DNA of 64,000 nt, taken from assembly GCF_007858435.1 (NCBI RefSeq), contig NZ_VIGW01000014.1:1-64000 (forward strand), read 5' to 3'. This DNA comes from Tsukamurella asaccharolytica. Lineage in GTDB: Bacteria > Actinomycetota > Actinomycetes > Mycobacteriales > Mycobacteriaceae. The notes beneath the pieces were generated by a model. It did not search any database. It was not told where the DNA came from and worked only from the letters and a program-made list of their open reading frames with translations. The position numbers were made by a program, and so were the translations under genes. This document shows, one piece after another, positions 17,081 to 28,174 of the stretch (its first letter is position 1; each line of letters begins with the position of its first letter).

Positions 17081-19144
17081 ATGCGCATGCCCAACCTGCG
17101 CCTGCTCACCGATCACGACGGTAAGTCGGCCCGCTCGCACACGACCTGCAAGTACAAGTGCGGAAACCAGTGCTTCCGCGAGCACGACAACCAGTCCGAC
17201 AACGAGTACTTCGGCGACATCACCCGGCGCACCGTGCTCCGGGGCGCCGGCGTCGCGGCGCTCGGCGCGGGTGCGGTAACCGTACTCGCGGCGTGCGGTG
17301 ACAGCGGTTCCACGAGCGCTGGCTCCTCCTCGAGCGCGGCGGCGGGCAACGGGGCACCGTCGGAGAACGTGAACGCCCCCGGCCTGAACTTCACCGCGAT
17401 CACCCCGAACAAGGCCGACGCCGTGACCGTCCCCGACGGGTACGAGCAGGCCGTCGTGATCCGCTGGGGCGATCCGGTGCTGCCGGGCGCGCCGCAGTTC
17501 GACTTCGACAACCAGACGCCGGAGGCGCAGGCGCAGCAGTTCGGCTTCAACAACGACTTCACCGATCTCATCCCGGTGGACGGCAAGCCGGACACGTTCC
17601 TCATGGTGTGCAACCAGGAGTACACGACCGGCACCGCGATGTTCAAGGGCTACAAGGAGGGCGACCCCACCGAGAACCAGGTGCGGGTCGAGATGGCCGC
17701 GCACGGTATTTCCGTGGTCGAGGTCAAGGGCGAGTCCGGCTCGGGCAAGCTGACTCCCGTTCTCGGCGAGTACAACCGGCGCATCACCGCATCGACTCCG
17801 TTCGAGCTGCGCGGACCCGCCGCCGGCTTCTTCACCCGCACCGCCGCGGACCCCACCGGCACCCGGGTGCTGGGCACCATCGCCAACTGCTCGGGCGGCA
17901 TCACGCCGTGGGGCACCCTGATCTCCGGCGAGGAGAACTACACCAACTACTTCTCCGGCACCGACAAGCCGCCGCTCCCCGGCCTCGCCGAGGGCTGGAA
18001 GCGCTACGGCGTGGGCAAGGACGAGGACTACCACCACTGGATGAAGTTCGAGTCCCGGTTCGATCTGTCGAAGGAGCCCAACGAGATCAACCGCTTCGGC
18101 TACCTCGTCGAGGTCAACCCGAACGACCCGAATTCGACCCCGATCAAGCACTCCGCACTCGGTCGCATGAAGCGCGAGGGCGGCAACATCTACGTCACCC
18201 CCGCCGGCGACGTGGTCACCTACTGCGGCGACGACTCGAAGTTCGAGTACATCTACAAGTTCGTCAGCTCGCGGAAGATCCAGCCGGGCAAGGGCGCCGC
18301 GGCCATGGAGTCGAACATGCGGATCCTCGACGAGGGCACGCTGTACGTCGCCAAGTTCGAGGGCCAGCAGGTCGAGAACGGCAAGGTCCCGGACGGCGGC
18401 TACAAGGGAGCCGGTAAGTGGATCCCGTTGCTCACCACCAGGGCCGACGGCAGCGCCGAGTCGCACGTCGAGGGCATGCCGGCGGAGAACGTGGCCCTGT
18501 GGACCCGCGTCGCGGGCGACAAGGTGGGCGCCACCAAGATGGACCGCCCCGAGGACATCGAGCCGAACCCCAAGACCGGCAAGATCTACTGCGCGCTGAC
18601 CAACAACAGCGACCGCGGCACCGAGGGCAAGGCCGGCATCGACACGCCGAACCCGCGCGTGAAGAACAAGAGCGGCCAGCTCCTGGAGATCACCGACAAC
18701 CACACGGGCACCGACTTCACCTGGGACCTGCTGCTGGTGTGCGGCGATCCCGCCGCCGCCGACACCTACTACGGCGGCTTCGATAAGAGCAAGGTCTCGC
18801 GGATCAGCTGCCCCGACAACGTCGCCTTCGACTCGCACGGCAACCTGTGGATCTCGACGGACGGCACCAACTCCACCTACGACAGCAACGACGGCCTGTT
18901 CGGTGTCGTCCTGGAGGGCAAGGACCGCGGCCTGACCAAGCAGTTCCTCACGGTGCCTTTCGGCGCCGAGACCTGCGGCCCCGTCATCCGCGACAACCGC
19001 GTGCTCGTAGCCGTGCAGCACCCGGGCGAGACCGACGACGCCACCGCCGACAAGCCCACCTCGCACTGGCCCGACGGCGGCTCCTCGCAGCCCCGCCCAT
19101 CGGTGGTCGCGGTGTGGAAGAAGTCGGGGAACATCGGGGTCTGA
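17081..19144 (+). CDS. phoX: PhoX family alkaline phosphatase, Tat lipoprotein
   Basis: A 687-residue protein of the PhoX (DUF839) class, which releases phosphate from phosphomonoesters outside the cytoplasm using Ca2+ and Fe. The export signal is unusual in position: a 48-residue hydrophilic leader with a small Cys cluster (CKYKCGNQC, residues 23-31) comes before the Tat motif TRRTVLRG (Arg49-Arg50), a hydrophobic stretch and a lipobox ending at Cys72 (LAAC). Long leaders are usual in actinobacterial PhoX. Core motifs seen include GGITPWGTLISGEENY near residue 270, HHWMKFESRFD and DNVAFDSHGNLWISTDG near residue 580. No convincing Pho box was found upstream. Confidence 0.92.
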   Translation: MRMPNLRLLTDHDGKSARSHTTCKYKCGNQCFREHDNQSDNEYFGDITRRTVLRGAGVAALGAGAVTVLAACGDSGSTSAGSSSSAAAGNGAPSENVNAPGLNFTAITPNKADAVTVPDGYEQAVVIRWGDPVLPGAPQFDFDNQTPEAQAQQFGFNNDFTDLIPVDGKPDTFLMVCNQEYTTGTAMFKGYKEGDPTENQVRVEMAAHGISVVEVKGESGSGKLTPVLGEYNRRITASTPFELRGPAAGFFTRTAADPTGTRVLGTIANCSGGITPWGTLISGEENYTNYFSGTDKPPLPGLAEGWKRYGVGKDEDYHHWMKFESRFDLSKEPNEINRFGYLVEVNPNDPNSTPIKHSALGRMKREGGNIYVTPAGDVVTYCGDDSKFEYIYKFVSSRKIQPGKGAAAMESNMRILDEGTLYVAKFEGQQVENGKVPDGGYKGAGKWIPLLTTRADGSAESHVEGMPAENVALWTRVAGDKVGATKMDRPEDIEPNPKTGKIYCALTNNSDRGTEGKAGIDTPNPRVKNKSGQLLEITDNHTGTDFTWDLLLVCGDPAAADTYYGGFDKSKVSRISCPDNVAFDSHGNLWISTDGTNSTYDSNDGLFGVVLEGKDRGLTKQFLTVPFGAETCGPVIRDNRVLVAVQHPGETDDATADKPTSHWPDGGSSQPRPSVVAVWKKSGNIGV

Positions 19145-19165
19145 TCCCACGGTTCCTCCGGTCGA

Positions 19166-19201
19166 CGGTGCCGAGCACGCCTGCGGGCGCGCTCGGCACC
19201 G
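19166..19201. terminator. Hairpin terminator after phoX
   Basis: CGGTGCCGAGC (19166-19176) pairs with 19191-19201 across a 14-nt GC-rich loop, 21 bp after the phoX stop. The left arm overlaps one copy of the iterated octamer. Confidence 0.7.
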
Positions 19202-19214
19202 CCCGTTCTACCCT

Positions 19215-19220
19215 TAGTAT
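19215..19220 (+). promoter_or_regulatory. -10 box of a leaderless marR promoter, part of a shared 9-mer
   Basis: TAGTAT lies seven bases before the marR ATG. It is part of TAGTATCGA (19215-19223), which recurs before the MFS gene at 19766-19774, so it may also belong to a MarR operator. Confidence 0.5.
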
Positions 19221-19227
19221 CGAGGTC

Positions 19228-19713
19228 ATGACCTCCGCGTCCGAAGCACCCGACGCCCCGTCGGCCCCGGTGGCCGACGCCGCGATCGATGATCTCGCCG
19301 CGCGCCTGCGGTCGCCGCTGCTCCAGCTGCACTTCCTGGTGCGACGCAACACGCCGGGGCCCGACCTGACGCCCGCACAGCAGGCGGCGCTCCAGAGCCT
19401 GCTGCTCCTGGGACCCGTACGCATGGGCGAGCTCGCCCGCTACCTGCGGATCCGTCTGCCCTCCGCGACGAGCGCCATCGACGGCCTCGAACGGCTCGGC
19501 CTCGCCGAACGCAGCCCCGACCCGGACGACGGCCGGGCCGTGGTGGTGCGGCTCTCCGAGCACGGGCAGCAGCTCACGTCCGAACTGGTGGCGGCGCGCA
19601 ACGCGGTACTGGCCGAGCACCTGGGCGAGCTGAGCGACGAGGACCGCGCGAATCTGGACCGCGCGATCCCCGCGTTGCACAAGCTCATGGATCGCTACCG
19701 GGACGACCTCTGA
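19228..19713 (+). CDS. MarR family transcriptional regulator
   Basis: A 161-residue regulator. The winged helix spans about residues 50-115 (GPVRMGELARYLRIRLPSATSAIDGLERLGL, split across helix-turn-helix, then the wing PDPDDGRAVVVRLSE). N- and C-terminal helices form the dimer interface. It is followed 72 bp downstream, same strand, by an MFS efflux gene, the classic arrangement in which MarR represses an exporter and itself and is released by the exported compound. The start is set by a leaderless -10 box. Confidence 0.92.
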   Translation: MTSASEAPDAPSAPVADAAIDDLAARLRSPLLQLHFLVRRNTPGPDLTPAQQAALQSLLLLGPVRMGELARYLRIRLPSATSAIDGLERLGLAERSPDPDDGRAVVVRLSEHGQQLTSELVAARNAVLAEHLGELSDEDRANLDRAIPALHKLMDRYRDDL

Positions 19714-19759
19714 GGAACCAGTCACATCAGCTTGCCTTTCGCACGGAGCAATATTTAGG

Positions 19760-19777
19760 CTTTCGTAGTATCGAAAG
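19760..19777 (+). promoter_or_regulatory. Candidate MarR operator before the MFS gene
   Basis: Inverted repeat CTTTCG-TAGTAT-CGAAAG between marR and the MFS gene, overlapping the ribosome site AAAGGAG. It contains the TAGTATCGA 9-mer also found directly before marR, so the regulator may bind both places. Confidence 0.5.
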
Positions 19778-19785
19778 GAGCTGCG

Positions 19786-21057
19786 ATGCCGACCACCGCC
19801 GACCGAACCCCGAACGCCTCCGCACACCCGAGCCTGCGCGAAACGCTCTCCCACCAGCCCAAGGCGGTGTGGGTCACCGCCTTCGCCGCCGTGATCGCGT
19901 TCATGGGGATCGGTCTCGTCGACCCGATCCTGGTGTCGATCGCGGAGTCACTGCACGCGACGCCCAGCCAGACCACGCTGCTGTTCTCCTCCTACCTGGG
20001 CGTGCAGGTCGTGGCGATGCTCTTCATCGGGTGGTTCACTTCCAGGTTCGGGGCCAAGCGCACCGTCATCGCCGGACTCCTGCTCATCGTGATCGCCGCC
20101 GCGGCGTGCGCCCTGGCGAACTCGATCGGCGTGCTCGTGGCCTGGCGCGCGGTCTGGGGCCTGGGCAACGCGTTGTTCATCGCTACCGCCCTCGCAGTCA
20201 TCGTCTCCGCCGCCACCGGCGGACAGCAGGGCGCGATTCTGCTCTACGAGGCCGCCCTGGGCCTCGGCCTGGCTGTGGGCCCCCTCCTCGGCGCCGTGCT
20301 CGGCGGCATCTCCTGGCGCGGCCCGTTCGCCGGCACCGCGGTCCTCATGTTCATCGGCGCGGTCCTGTGCGCCACCATGCTCGCCCCGGATGCCGACGCG
20401 GCCAGGGAGAAGCGGCAGCGCGAGGGCACCGTCTCCCCGCTCGCTCCCCTGCGCGCCCTGCGCCAGCGCGGCCTGTTCCTCACCGGCCTCGGCTCCGCCT
20501 TCTACACCGCGGCCTTCTTCACGATCCTCGCCTGGTCGCCGTTCGTGCTGCACCGCAGCGCCTACTTCGTGGGTGCCGTCTTCGTCGGTTGGGGCCTGTT
20601 GGTCGCCGTGAGCGGCGTGTGGCTGGCACCGAAGGTCGCCGCCGCAGTCGGCGAGCGCGCAGGCTCCATCGCGGCGGTGCTCGTCTACGGCGCGCTGCTG
20701 GTGGTCGCCGCGATCGGGCACGAGAACGTCGCTGTCGTGGTCACCGTGGTGGTGCTCTCCGGCATCCCGTCGGGCGTGTTGAACACCTTGTTCACCGGGA
20801 CCGCGATGTCGATCGCCGACGCGCCGCGCCCTGTCGCCAGCGCCGGCTACAACTTCCTCCGCTGGGCGGGCGGCGCCCTCGCCGCGACCCTCGTCGCACA
20901 TTTCGCGACCTGGTTCGGCAGCCCGGCAGCGCCCTTCTACATCGGCGCCGGTGCCTGTGTCGTCGCCGCGGTGATCCTCACCCGGGTCCGCGGGTCGGAG
21001 GCCGACTCCCGCGCCGTCCCCGCCGAGGCCGCCCTGGTGGGCGACGCCGAGTTCTGA
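19786..21057 (+). CDS. MFS transporter, drug-efflux type
   Basis: A 423-residue protein with 12 predicted membrane spans. The loop between spans 2 and 3 has the MFS motif A pattern (GWFTSRFGAKRTVI, about residue 84). The overall plan fits drug:H+ antiporters of the DHA1 type. A good ribosome site (AAAGGAG) precedes the ATG. Its position behind marR and the palindromic element indicates induction by its own substrate; the substrate is unknown. Confidence 0.92.
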   Translation: MPTTADRTPNASAHPSLRETLSHQPKAVWVTAFAAVIAFMGIGLVDPILVSIAESLHATPSQTTLLFSSYLGVQVVAMLFIGWFTSRFGAKRTVIAGLLLIVIAAAACALANSIGVLVAWRAVWGLGNALFIATALAVIVSAATGGQQGAILLYEAALGLGLAVGPLLGAVLGGISWRGPFAGTAVLMFIGAVLCATMLAPDADAAREKRQREGTVSPLAPLRALRQRGLFLTGLGSAFYTAAFFTILAWSPFVLHRSAYFVGAVFVGWGLLVAVSGVWLAPKVAAAVGERAGSIAAVLVYGALLVVAAIGHENVAVVVTVVVLSGIPSGVLNTLFTGTAMSIADAPRPVASAGYNFLRWAGGALAATLVAHFATWFGSPAAPFYIGAGACVVAAVILTRVRGSEADSRAVPAEAALVGDAEF

Positions 21058-21083
21058 TCGTCGCCACGTCGAGAAGGTTCGTC

Positions 21084-21089
21084 TACGGT
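21084..21089 (+). promoter_or_regulatory. -10 box of a leaderless promoter
   Basis: TACGGT, six bases before the SDR gene ATG at 21096. Confidence 0.4.
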
Positions 21090-21095
21090 GAGGCC

Positions 21096-21779
21096 ATGAC
21101 CGCCGACACCCGTCCCCTTGCCCTCGTCACCGGCGCCTCCCGCGGGCTCGGCCTCGCGATCGCGCGGGAGTTGGCCCCGTCGCACCGCCTCCTGCTGGGC
21201 GGCCGCCCCTCCCCCGAGCTGGACGCCGTCGTCGCCGGGTTCGACGGTGCCACGGCCTTTCCGGCCGATCTCACCGATCACGCCGAGGTCTGCGAGCTCG
21301 CGGCCCCGATCGACCGGCTCGACGTCCTGGTGCACAACGCCGGCCTCGGCCGGATCGGGCGCATCGAGGACACGCCCGCCGTCGACTGGCGCGACATGTT
21401 CGAGGTCAACCTGCTCTCCGTGGTGGAACTGACGAAGAGCCTGCTGCCCGCGTTGCGCGCAGCGGGCGGCCATGTCGTACTGATCAACTCCGGTGCCGGC
21501 AAACGTGCGAACCCCGGCTGGGCCGCCTACGCGGCGAGCAAGTTCGGGCTGAGCGCGTTCGCCGAGGCGCTCCGGGCCGAGGAGCCGGAGCTGCGGGTAA
21601 CCAGTGTCTTCCCGGGACGTATCGACACCGAGATGCAGCGGGACATCTTCGCCGCCGAGGGCCGCGACTACTCCACCGAGGGGCTCCTGCGTCCGGAGAC
21701 GGTGGCGGCCGCCGTCGCCCACGCCGTCGCAACCCCGGGCGACGCGCACCCGACGGAGGTCGTGCTCCGGCCCCGCTGA
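21096..21779 (+). CDS. Short-chain dehydrogenase/reductase (SDR)
   Basis: A 227-residue classical SDR. The NAD(P) motif is TGASRGLG (residues about 12-19), the structural motif is HNAG (about 80), and the catalytic Ser and Tyr-x-x-x-Lys are seen as INSGAG and YAASK (about 146). The C-terminus has VFPGRIDTEM, typical of the family. Substrate unknown. It ends 5 bp before the convergent winged-helix gene, leaving no room for a separate terminator. Confidence 0.93.
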   Translation: MTADTRPLALVTGASRGLGLAIARELAPSHRLLLGGRPSPELDAVVAGFDGATAFPADLTDHAEVCELAAPIDRLDVLVHNAGLGRIGRIEDTPAVDWRDMFEVNLLSVVELTKSLLPALRAAGGHVVLINSGAGKRANPGWAAYAASKFGLSAFAEALRAEEPELRVTSVFPGRIDTEMQRDIFAAEGRDYSTEGLLRPETVAAAVAHAVATPGDAHPTEVVLRPR

Positions 21780-21784
21780 AGGGC

Positions 21785-22993
21785 TCAGCCGCGATCGGCG
21801 TCGCGCGCTGCTCCGTCTCCGTACGCGGGCAGCGTGATCGGGGACTTGTACAGGGAGTTCACCCGCTCCCCCGCCAGCCACTCCTGCAGCCGTGCGGCCT
21901 CGGCGTCGAGGGCCTTCCGCGCCGCGCGCGGGGTACCGGGCGGAAGCACCAGGGCGACGGTGCCGTCGTCCTCCTGCGTGTAGGCGCCGACGATACGGCC
22001 GTCCCACCACGCGGTCGTCCCGGCGTTGCCCGCGCTGTCGTAGATCGCGGTGGCGAAGGCGGGGTCGAGGTAGAAGGCGCGCTCCTTCCAACCCATCGGC
22101 GTGGGATCGAGCGCGGGGAGCAGTGCGGCCCACGGCTCTACCGGGTCCTCCGGGTCGACGTCGTCGGGCAGCACCCAGCCGGTGCCGCCCCGCTCCAATG
22201 CCACCGGCACCGCGCCGATCTCGGCGAGCGCGGCGCGGATCGCCGTCTTGGTGGCGCCGAACCACCACACCACGTCGGTCTCCGTGACGGGCCCGAAGGC
22301 GCGCAGGTACTCGCGTACCAGAATCGCGTAGGCCGCTGCGGCATCGGTGCGGGCGGCCTCCTCCCCGAACCAGTCGTCCGCGCGGGCCCACAGGTTCCGG
22401 TTCACCCGCCAATGACTCGCGTTGTGCCCACGCACCAGCTCCCCCGCCGCACCGAGCCAGGTGAGAACCCTGGGCGCCAAGTGCATCTCGCCGCCGTACT
22501 TCTTACCCTCGAACCGGGTGACCCGGCCGACGATTTCGGGCACCGTCTCCCTGAGGTCTTGCGCACTGAGCTCGCGCCCGCGAAGGGCCTCGAGCACTGC
22601 GTCCCGCGCCCGCGCGAGCCACGCGGCACCGTCGGCAGCGATGCCCGCGGCTTCGACGTCCTTGACGATCTTGGCGTGCTCCTGGGCCGCGACGCGATCC
22701 GACGGGCCGCTCAGCGCCGGGCCGTACAGCGCACGCGGGAAGACGAACATGGTGCGGCGCATCGCGAGTTGCTTGACGAGCGAACGCTCCTCCCAGAGCT
22801 CGCGCTCGTAGTCGTCGCGGGCGACGTCGCGCATCCGCGCGTGCACGGAGAGATAAGGCGTGGCCGGTTCCGTCGCGTGCAGCACGCCGACCGCCCGCAC
22901 CGCGTCGAGCACGGAACCGGTGCGGTGCTCCGGCGCGAGCGCCTGGCGGCGTGCCAGGCGGGCGCGGCGCTCCGCATCGTCGATCAGGCGCAT
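21785..22993 (-). CDS. Winged-helix DNA-binding domain protein (HTH_42 / YcaQ-like)
   Basis: A 402-residue protein of the HTH_42 family, related to E. coli YcaQ, an interstrand-crosslink DNA glycosylase, and to Streptomyces AlkX/AlkZ-type glycosylases. Motifs seen are the N-terminal RRQALAP, HATEPATPYLSVHARM and MRRTMFVFP, and centrally HWRVNRNLWARAD and WWFGATKTAIRAAL. The catalytic QxQ motif described for AlkZ-type enzymes is not evident in this reading, so glycosylase activity is uncertain. It faces the HNH nuclease gene across a 123-bp divergent gap that contains an SOS-like box. Confidence 0.85.
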   Translation of the reverse strand: MRLIDDAERRARLARRQALAPEHRTGSVLDAVRAVGVLHATEPATPYLSVHARMRDVARDDYERELWEERSLVKQLAMRRTMFVFPRALYGPALSGPSDRVAAQEHAKIVKDVEAAGIAADGAAWLARARDAVLEALRGRELSAQDLRETVPEIVGRVTRFEGKKYGGEMHLAPRVLTWLGAAGELVRGHNASHWRVNRNLWARADDWFGEEAARTDAAAAYAILVREYLRAFGPVTETDVVWWFGATKTAIRAALAEIGAVPVALERGGTGWVLPDDVDPEDPVEPWAALLPALDPTPMGWKERAFYLDPAFATAIYDSAGNAGTTAWWDGRIVGAYTQEDDGTVALVLPPGTPRAARKALDAEAARLQEWLAGERVNSLYKSPITLPAYGDGAARDADRG

Positions 22994-23042
22994 CCGGCGC
23001 TCCCCTCTGCCCAGGACTCCAGGCTAAGGCATCATCACTTGA

Positions 23043-23058
23043 TCGAAATGGTATTCGA
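23043..23058. promoter_or_regulatory. SOS-box-like palindrome (candidate LexA site)
   Basis: TCGAAATGGTATTCGA matches the actinobacterial LexA consensus TCGAAC-N4-GTTCGA at 10 of 12 fixed positions; the two inner mismatches are symmetric. It lies just upstream of the -35 box of the DUF222-HNH gene and about 50 bp from the winged-helix gene start, so it could control both. Confidence 0.5.
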
Positions 23059-23063
23059 TCTTG

Positions 23064-23092
23064 TTGTGTTATCTCGTACACGAGCGTAGAAT
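23064..23092 (+). promoter_or_regulatory. SigA-type promoter of the DUF222-HNH gene
   Basis: TTGTGT (23064-23069), 17-bp spacer, TAGAAT (23087-23092). The spacer holds a second small palindrome, CTCGT-AC-ACGAG (23073-23084). The expected transcript starts near 23099, with AGGAGG before the ATG at 23117. Confidence 0.6.
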
Positions 23093-23116
23093 CGGAGTAG
23101 CGAGAGGAGGTGCGAT

Positions 23117-24754
23117 ATGACGGAAAAGCACACTGCAGCCCAGTATCTCGATGCGTTGGACTTCTTCGAACGTGCCGCCGACCGCTTGGCCTCGATGAAC
23201 CCCGTGATGCTGTCGTCGCAGGAAGTCCTCAGTAGTCTCCGGCGCCTCGAGCGCGCCGCACGCACCGTCCCCAGCAGCCAGCACTGGCTCACCGAGGTGG
23301 CCGTCGAACAGGACCTGCCCGCGCAGCTCGGATACACGGGCGCCAAGGAGCTCCTGGTCGATCAGCTGTCCCTCGCGGGCGTCGAGGCCCGGGATCGGAT
23401 CCGCGGCGCCCGCTCCCGCGCGCCGCGGCAGGAACGCGGGTACGCGCCCGAGCCGAAATTCCCTTGGCTGGCCTCCGCCCAACGCGCGGGAGACGTGTCC
23501 GAGCGGCACGCCATCGCCATCGAGAAGGCGCTCGACGCCTGCTCCCCCAAGCTCTCCCATCCCGGCCTGCACGAACTGGAGGACATGCTGGTCACCGCCG
23601 CGGTGGGCGGGTGCACCCCGGAGGACGTGGTCATCCTCGGCCGGCGCGCGTACGAGCTCCTCGATCCCGACGGCGCCGAGCCGTCCGCCGAAGGGATCGC
23701 CCGCAAGCGCGAGCTGACCGTCGGCAAGCAGGGCGACGACCTCATGTCCGCGCTCAGCGGCGTGCTGTCGCCCGAAGCCCGCGCGCTCCTGGACACGGTG
23801 CTGGAGAAGCTCGCCCGACCGGGTGTGAACAACCCGGACGACGCGGAGCACCCCGTCGACACCGACGACGCCGAGGCGGTCGCCGCAGCCGCGAAGCGGG
23901 ACCGGCGGAGCGCGGGGCAAAGGAACCACGACGCGCTCGTCGCGGCACTCCGGATCGCGATCGGGTCGGGTGCGCTCGGGCAGCACCGCGGGTTGCCGTG
24001 CATTCCGATCGTCACACTCGCGATCGATCAACTCGAGTCCGAGACCGGCATCGCCACCACGGCCACCGGTGGGCGGCTGCCGGTCGAGGATGCGCTCCGG
24101 ATGATGGGCGCCAACCCCAAATACGTTCTGCTGTTGGATGTCACTTCGCGGCCGCTGTACCTCGGCCGGGAGAAGCGACTCGCGTCTGCGGATCAGCGGA
24201 TTGCGCTGTACGGGTCGGAGAAGGGCTGCAGCGCGCCCCGGTGCGATGCGCCGGCCACCCGCTGCCAGGTGCATCACACGAAGGAATGGCGGGACGGGGG
24301 CGCCACCGACATCACGGTGCTGACCCTCGCCTGCGATGCCCACCACGGCAAGGTCGTCCCCAGCGACGACGTGGTGCGCCGCGGATTCGAGACCATCACC
24401 CTGCCCGCCGACGACGAGCACGCCGGCCGCGTCGGCTGGCGCCGGACCGGAGACCCCACCGGCGAGTACCGGGTGAACCACACGCACCACGCGCAGGAGC
24501 TCTACCGGCTGGCCCAGGAACATCATCGGCGGCGGCACCAGCAGTACGCGGACGCGTGGCGCGCCGAGGACGAGCGTGCGCTCTATCGGGACTTCGTCGG
24601 AACCATCCACGACGACATCGCCGCGATACTCGACGGGCCGCACGGCCCGCCGCTGCTGGAGGACCTGCTCTCCGAACACGACGCCGACAACCACTGGCGC
24701 GAGGATCCGCCGTGGCCCGCGCACGCGGCCCCCGGCTGGTCGAGCGCCGCGTAG
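23117..24754 (+). CDS. DUF222 domain HNH endonuclease (13E12 repeat family)
   Basis: A 545-residue protein. Residues 1 to about 340 are the helical DUF222 domain; the HNH nuclease lies near 373-415, with CSAPRCDAPATRCQVHHTKE followed by DITVLTLACDAHHGKV supplying the metal-binding His and Cys residues. The family is multicopy in mycolic-acid actinomycetes, and in M. tuberculosis several members (13E12 repeats) are induced by DNA damage. The SOS-like box upstream fits that. Biological role unknown: proposals include a mobile or intron-related nuclease. Strong ribosome site AGGAGG. Confidence 0.92.
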   Translation: MTEKHTAAQYLDALDFFERAADRLASMNPVMLSSQEVLSSLRRLERAARTVPSSQHWLTEVAVEQDLPAQLGYTGAKELLVDQLSLAGVEARDRIRGARSRAPRQERGYAPEPKFPWLASAQRAGDVSERHAIAIEKALDACSPKLSHPGLHELEDMLVTAAVGGCTPEDVVILGRRAYELLDPDGAEPSAEGIARKRELTVGKQGDDLMSALSGVLSPEARALLDTVLEKLARPGVNNPDDAEHPVDTDDAEAVAAAAKRDRRSAGQRNHDALVAALRIAIGSGALGQHRGLPCIPIVTLAIDQLESETGIATTATGGRLPVEDALRMMGANPKYVLLLDVTSRPLYLGREKRLASADQRIALYGSEKGCSAPRCDAPATRCQVHHTKEWRDGGATDITVLTLACDAHHGKVVPSDDVVRRGFETITLPADDEHAGRVGWRRTGDPTGEYRVNHTHHAQELYRLAQEHHRRRHQQYADAWRAEDERALYRDFVGTIHDDIAAILDGPHGPPLLEDLLSEHDADNHWREDPPWPAHAAPGWSSAA

Positions 24755-24789
24755 CGGTGCGTCCAAGGACTAACGACCGGACTCCCCTG

Positions 24790-27639
<2,850 letters not shown>

Positions 27640-27688
27640 CCCACCAGCCTAAATCGTGCCCCTGGTCGGACGAAATTCGCGCCGAACC

Positions 27689-27694
27689 TACACT
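27689..27694 (+). promoter_or_regulatory. -10 box of a leaderless promoter, deciding the start of the SdpI-like gene
   Basis: TACACT lies six bases before the GTG at 27701. The GGAGGG in between is too close to act as a ribosome site for that GTG, so a leaderless start explains the layout better. Confidence 0.45.
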
Positions 27695-27700
27695 GGAGGG

Positions 27701-28171
27701 GTGTTCGTGCTGGTTGTGATCCTCGCCCTGGCCGCTGTGGCGGCCGTCGTCGTGGGCGGCGCCGGGCTCGCCGGCCGCCTCCCGGAGAACGGTGTCGTGG
27801 GAGTCCGCACCGAGCAGACCCTCTCGGATCCACTTCTCTGGCGCACGGCGAACCGCGTCGCCGGACCCAGCTTGGTGGCCGCGGGCGTCATCTTCGGCGG
27901 CGGCGCGCTCGTCGGCCTCGCGATGGACGCCCCGTGGTCGTACGTGGCCGTCGGCGTCGCGGCGGTCGCGGGCCTGTTCCTCGCGGGCTTCGGTGCCCTG
28001 CAGGGGTCGCGCGCGGCGTCGATCCAGGCGCGCCTGCAGATGCCCGAGGCCACCTGCTGCAGCGCCGACGAGGCACCGTCGGACGTCCCTGCGGCGGACT
28101 GCGGCGTGACCGGCGGCTGCGGCGCGTGTGCCCTCAAGGGCATGTGTGACCACGAGGCGCGCCCCGCTTAG
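27701..28171 (+). CDS. SdpI-like membrane protein with Cys-rich tail
   Basis: A 156-residue protein with three hydrophobic segments (about residues 1-22, 52-72 and 77-100) and, between the first two, LPENGVVGVRTEQTLSDPLLW, the conserved SdpI loop (family pattern: L-x-x-N-x-x-x-G-x-R-T). SdpI proteins in Bacillus give immunity to the SdpC toxin; actinobacterial versions have no tested role. Odd here is the C-terminal cytosolic tail with six cysteines, including CC, CGACALKGMC. Start GTG 27701 by leaderless promoter; GTG 27707 would give a better-spaced ribosome site. Four bp before the next gene, so cotranscribed. Confidence 0.8.
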   Translation: MFVLVVILALAAVAAVVVGGAGLAGRLPENGVVGVRTEQTLSDPLLWRTANRVAGPSLVAAGVIFGGGALVGLAMDAPWSYVAVGVAAVAGLFLAGFGALQGSRAASIQARLQMPEATCCSADEAPSDVPAADCGVTGGCGACALKGMCDHEARPA

Positions 28172-28174
28172 GCG

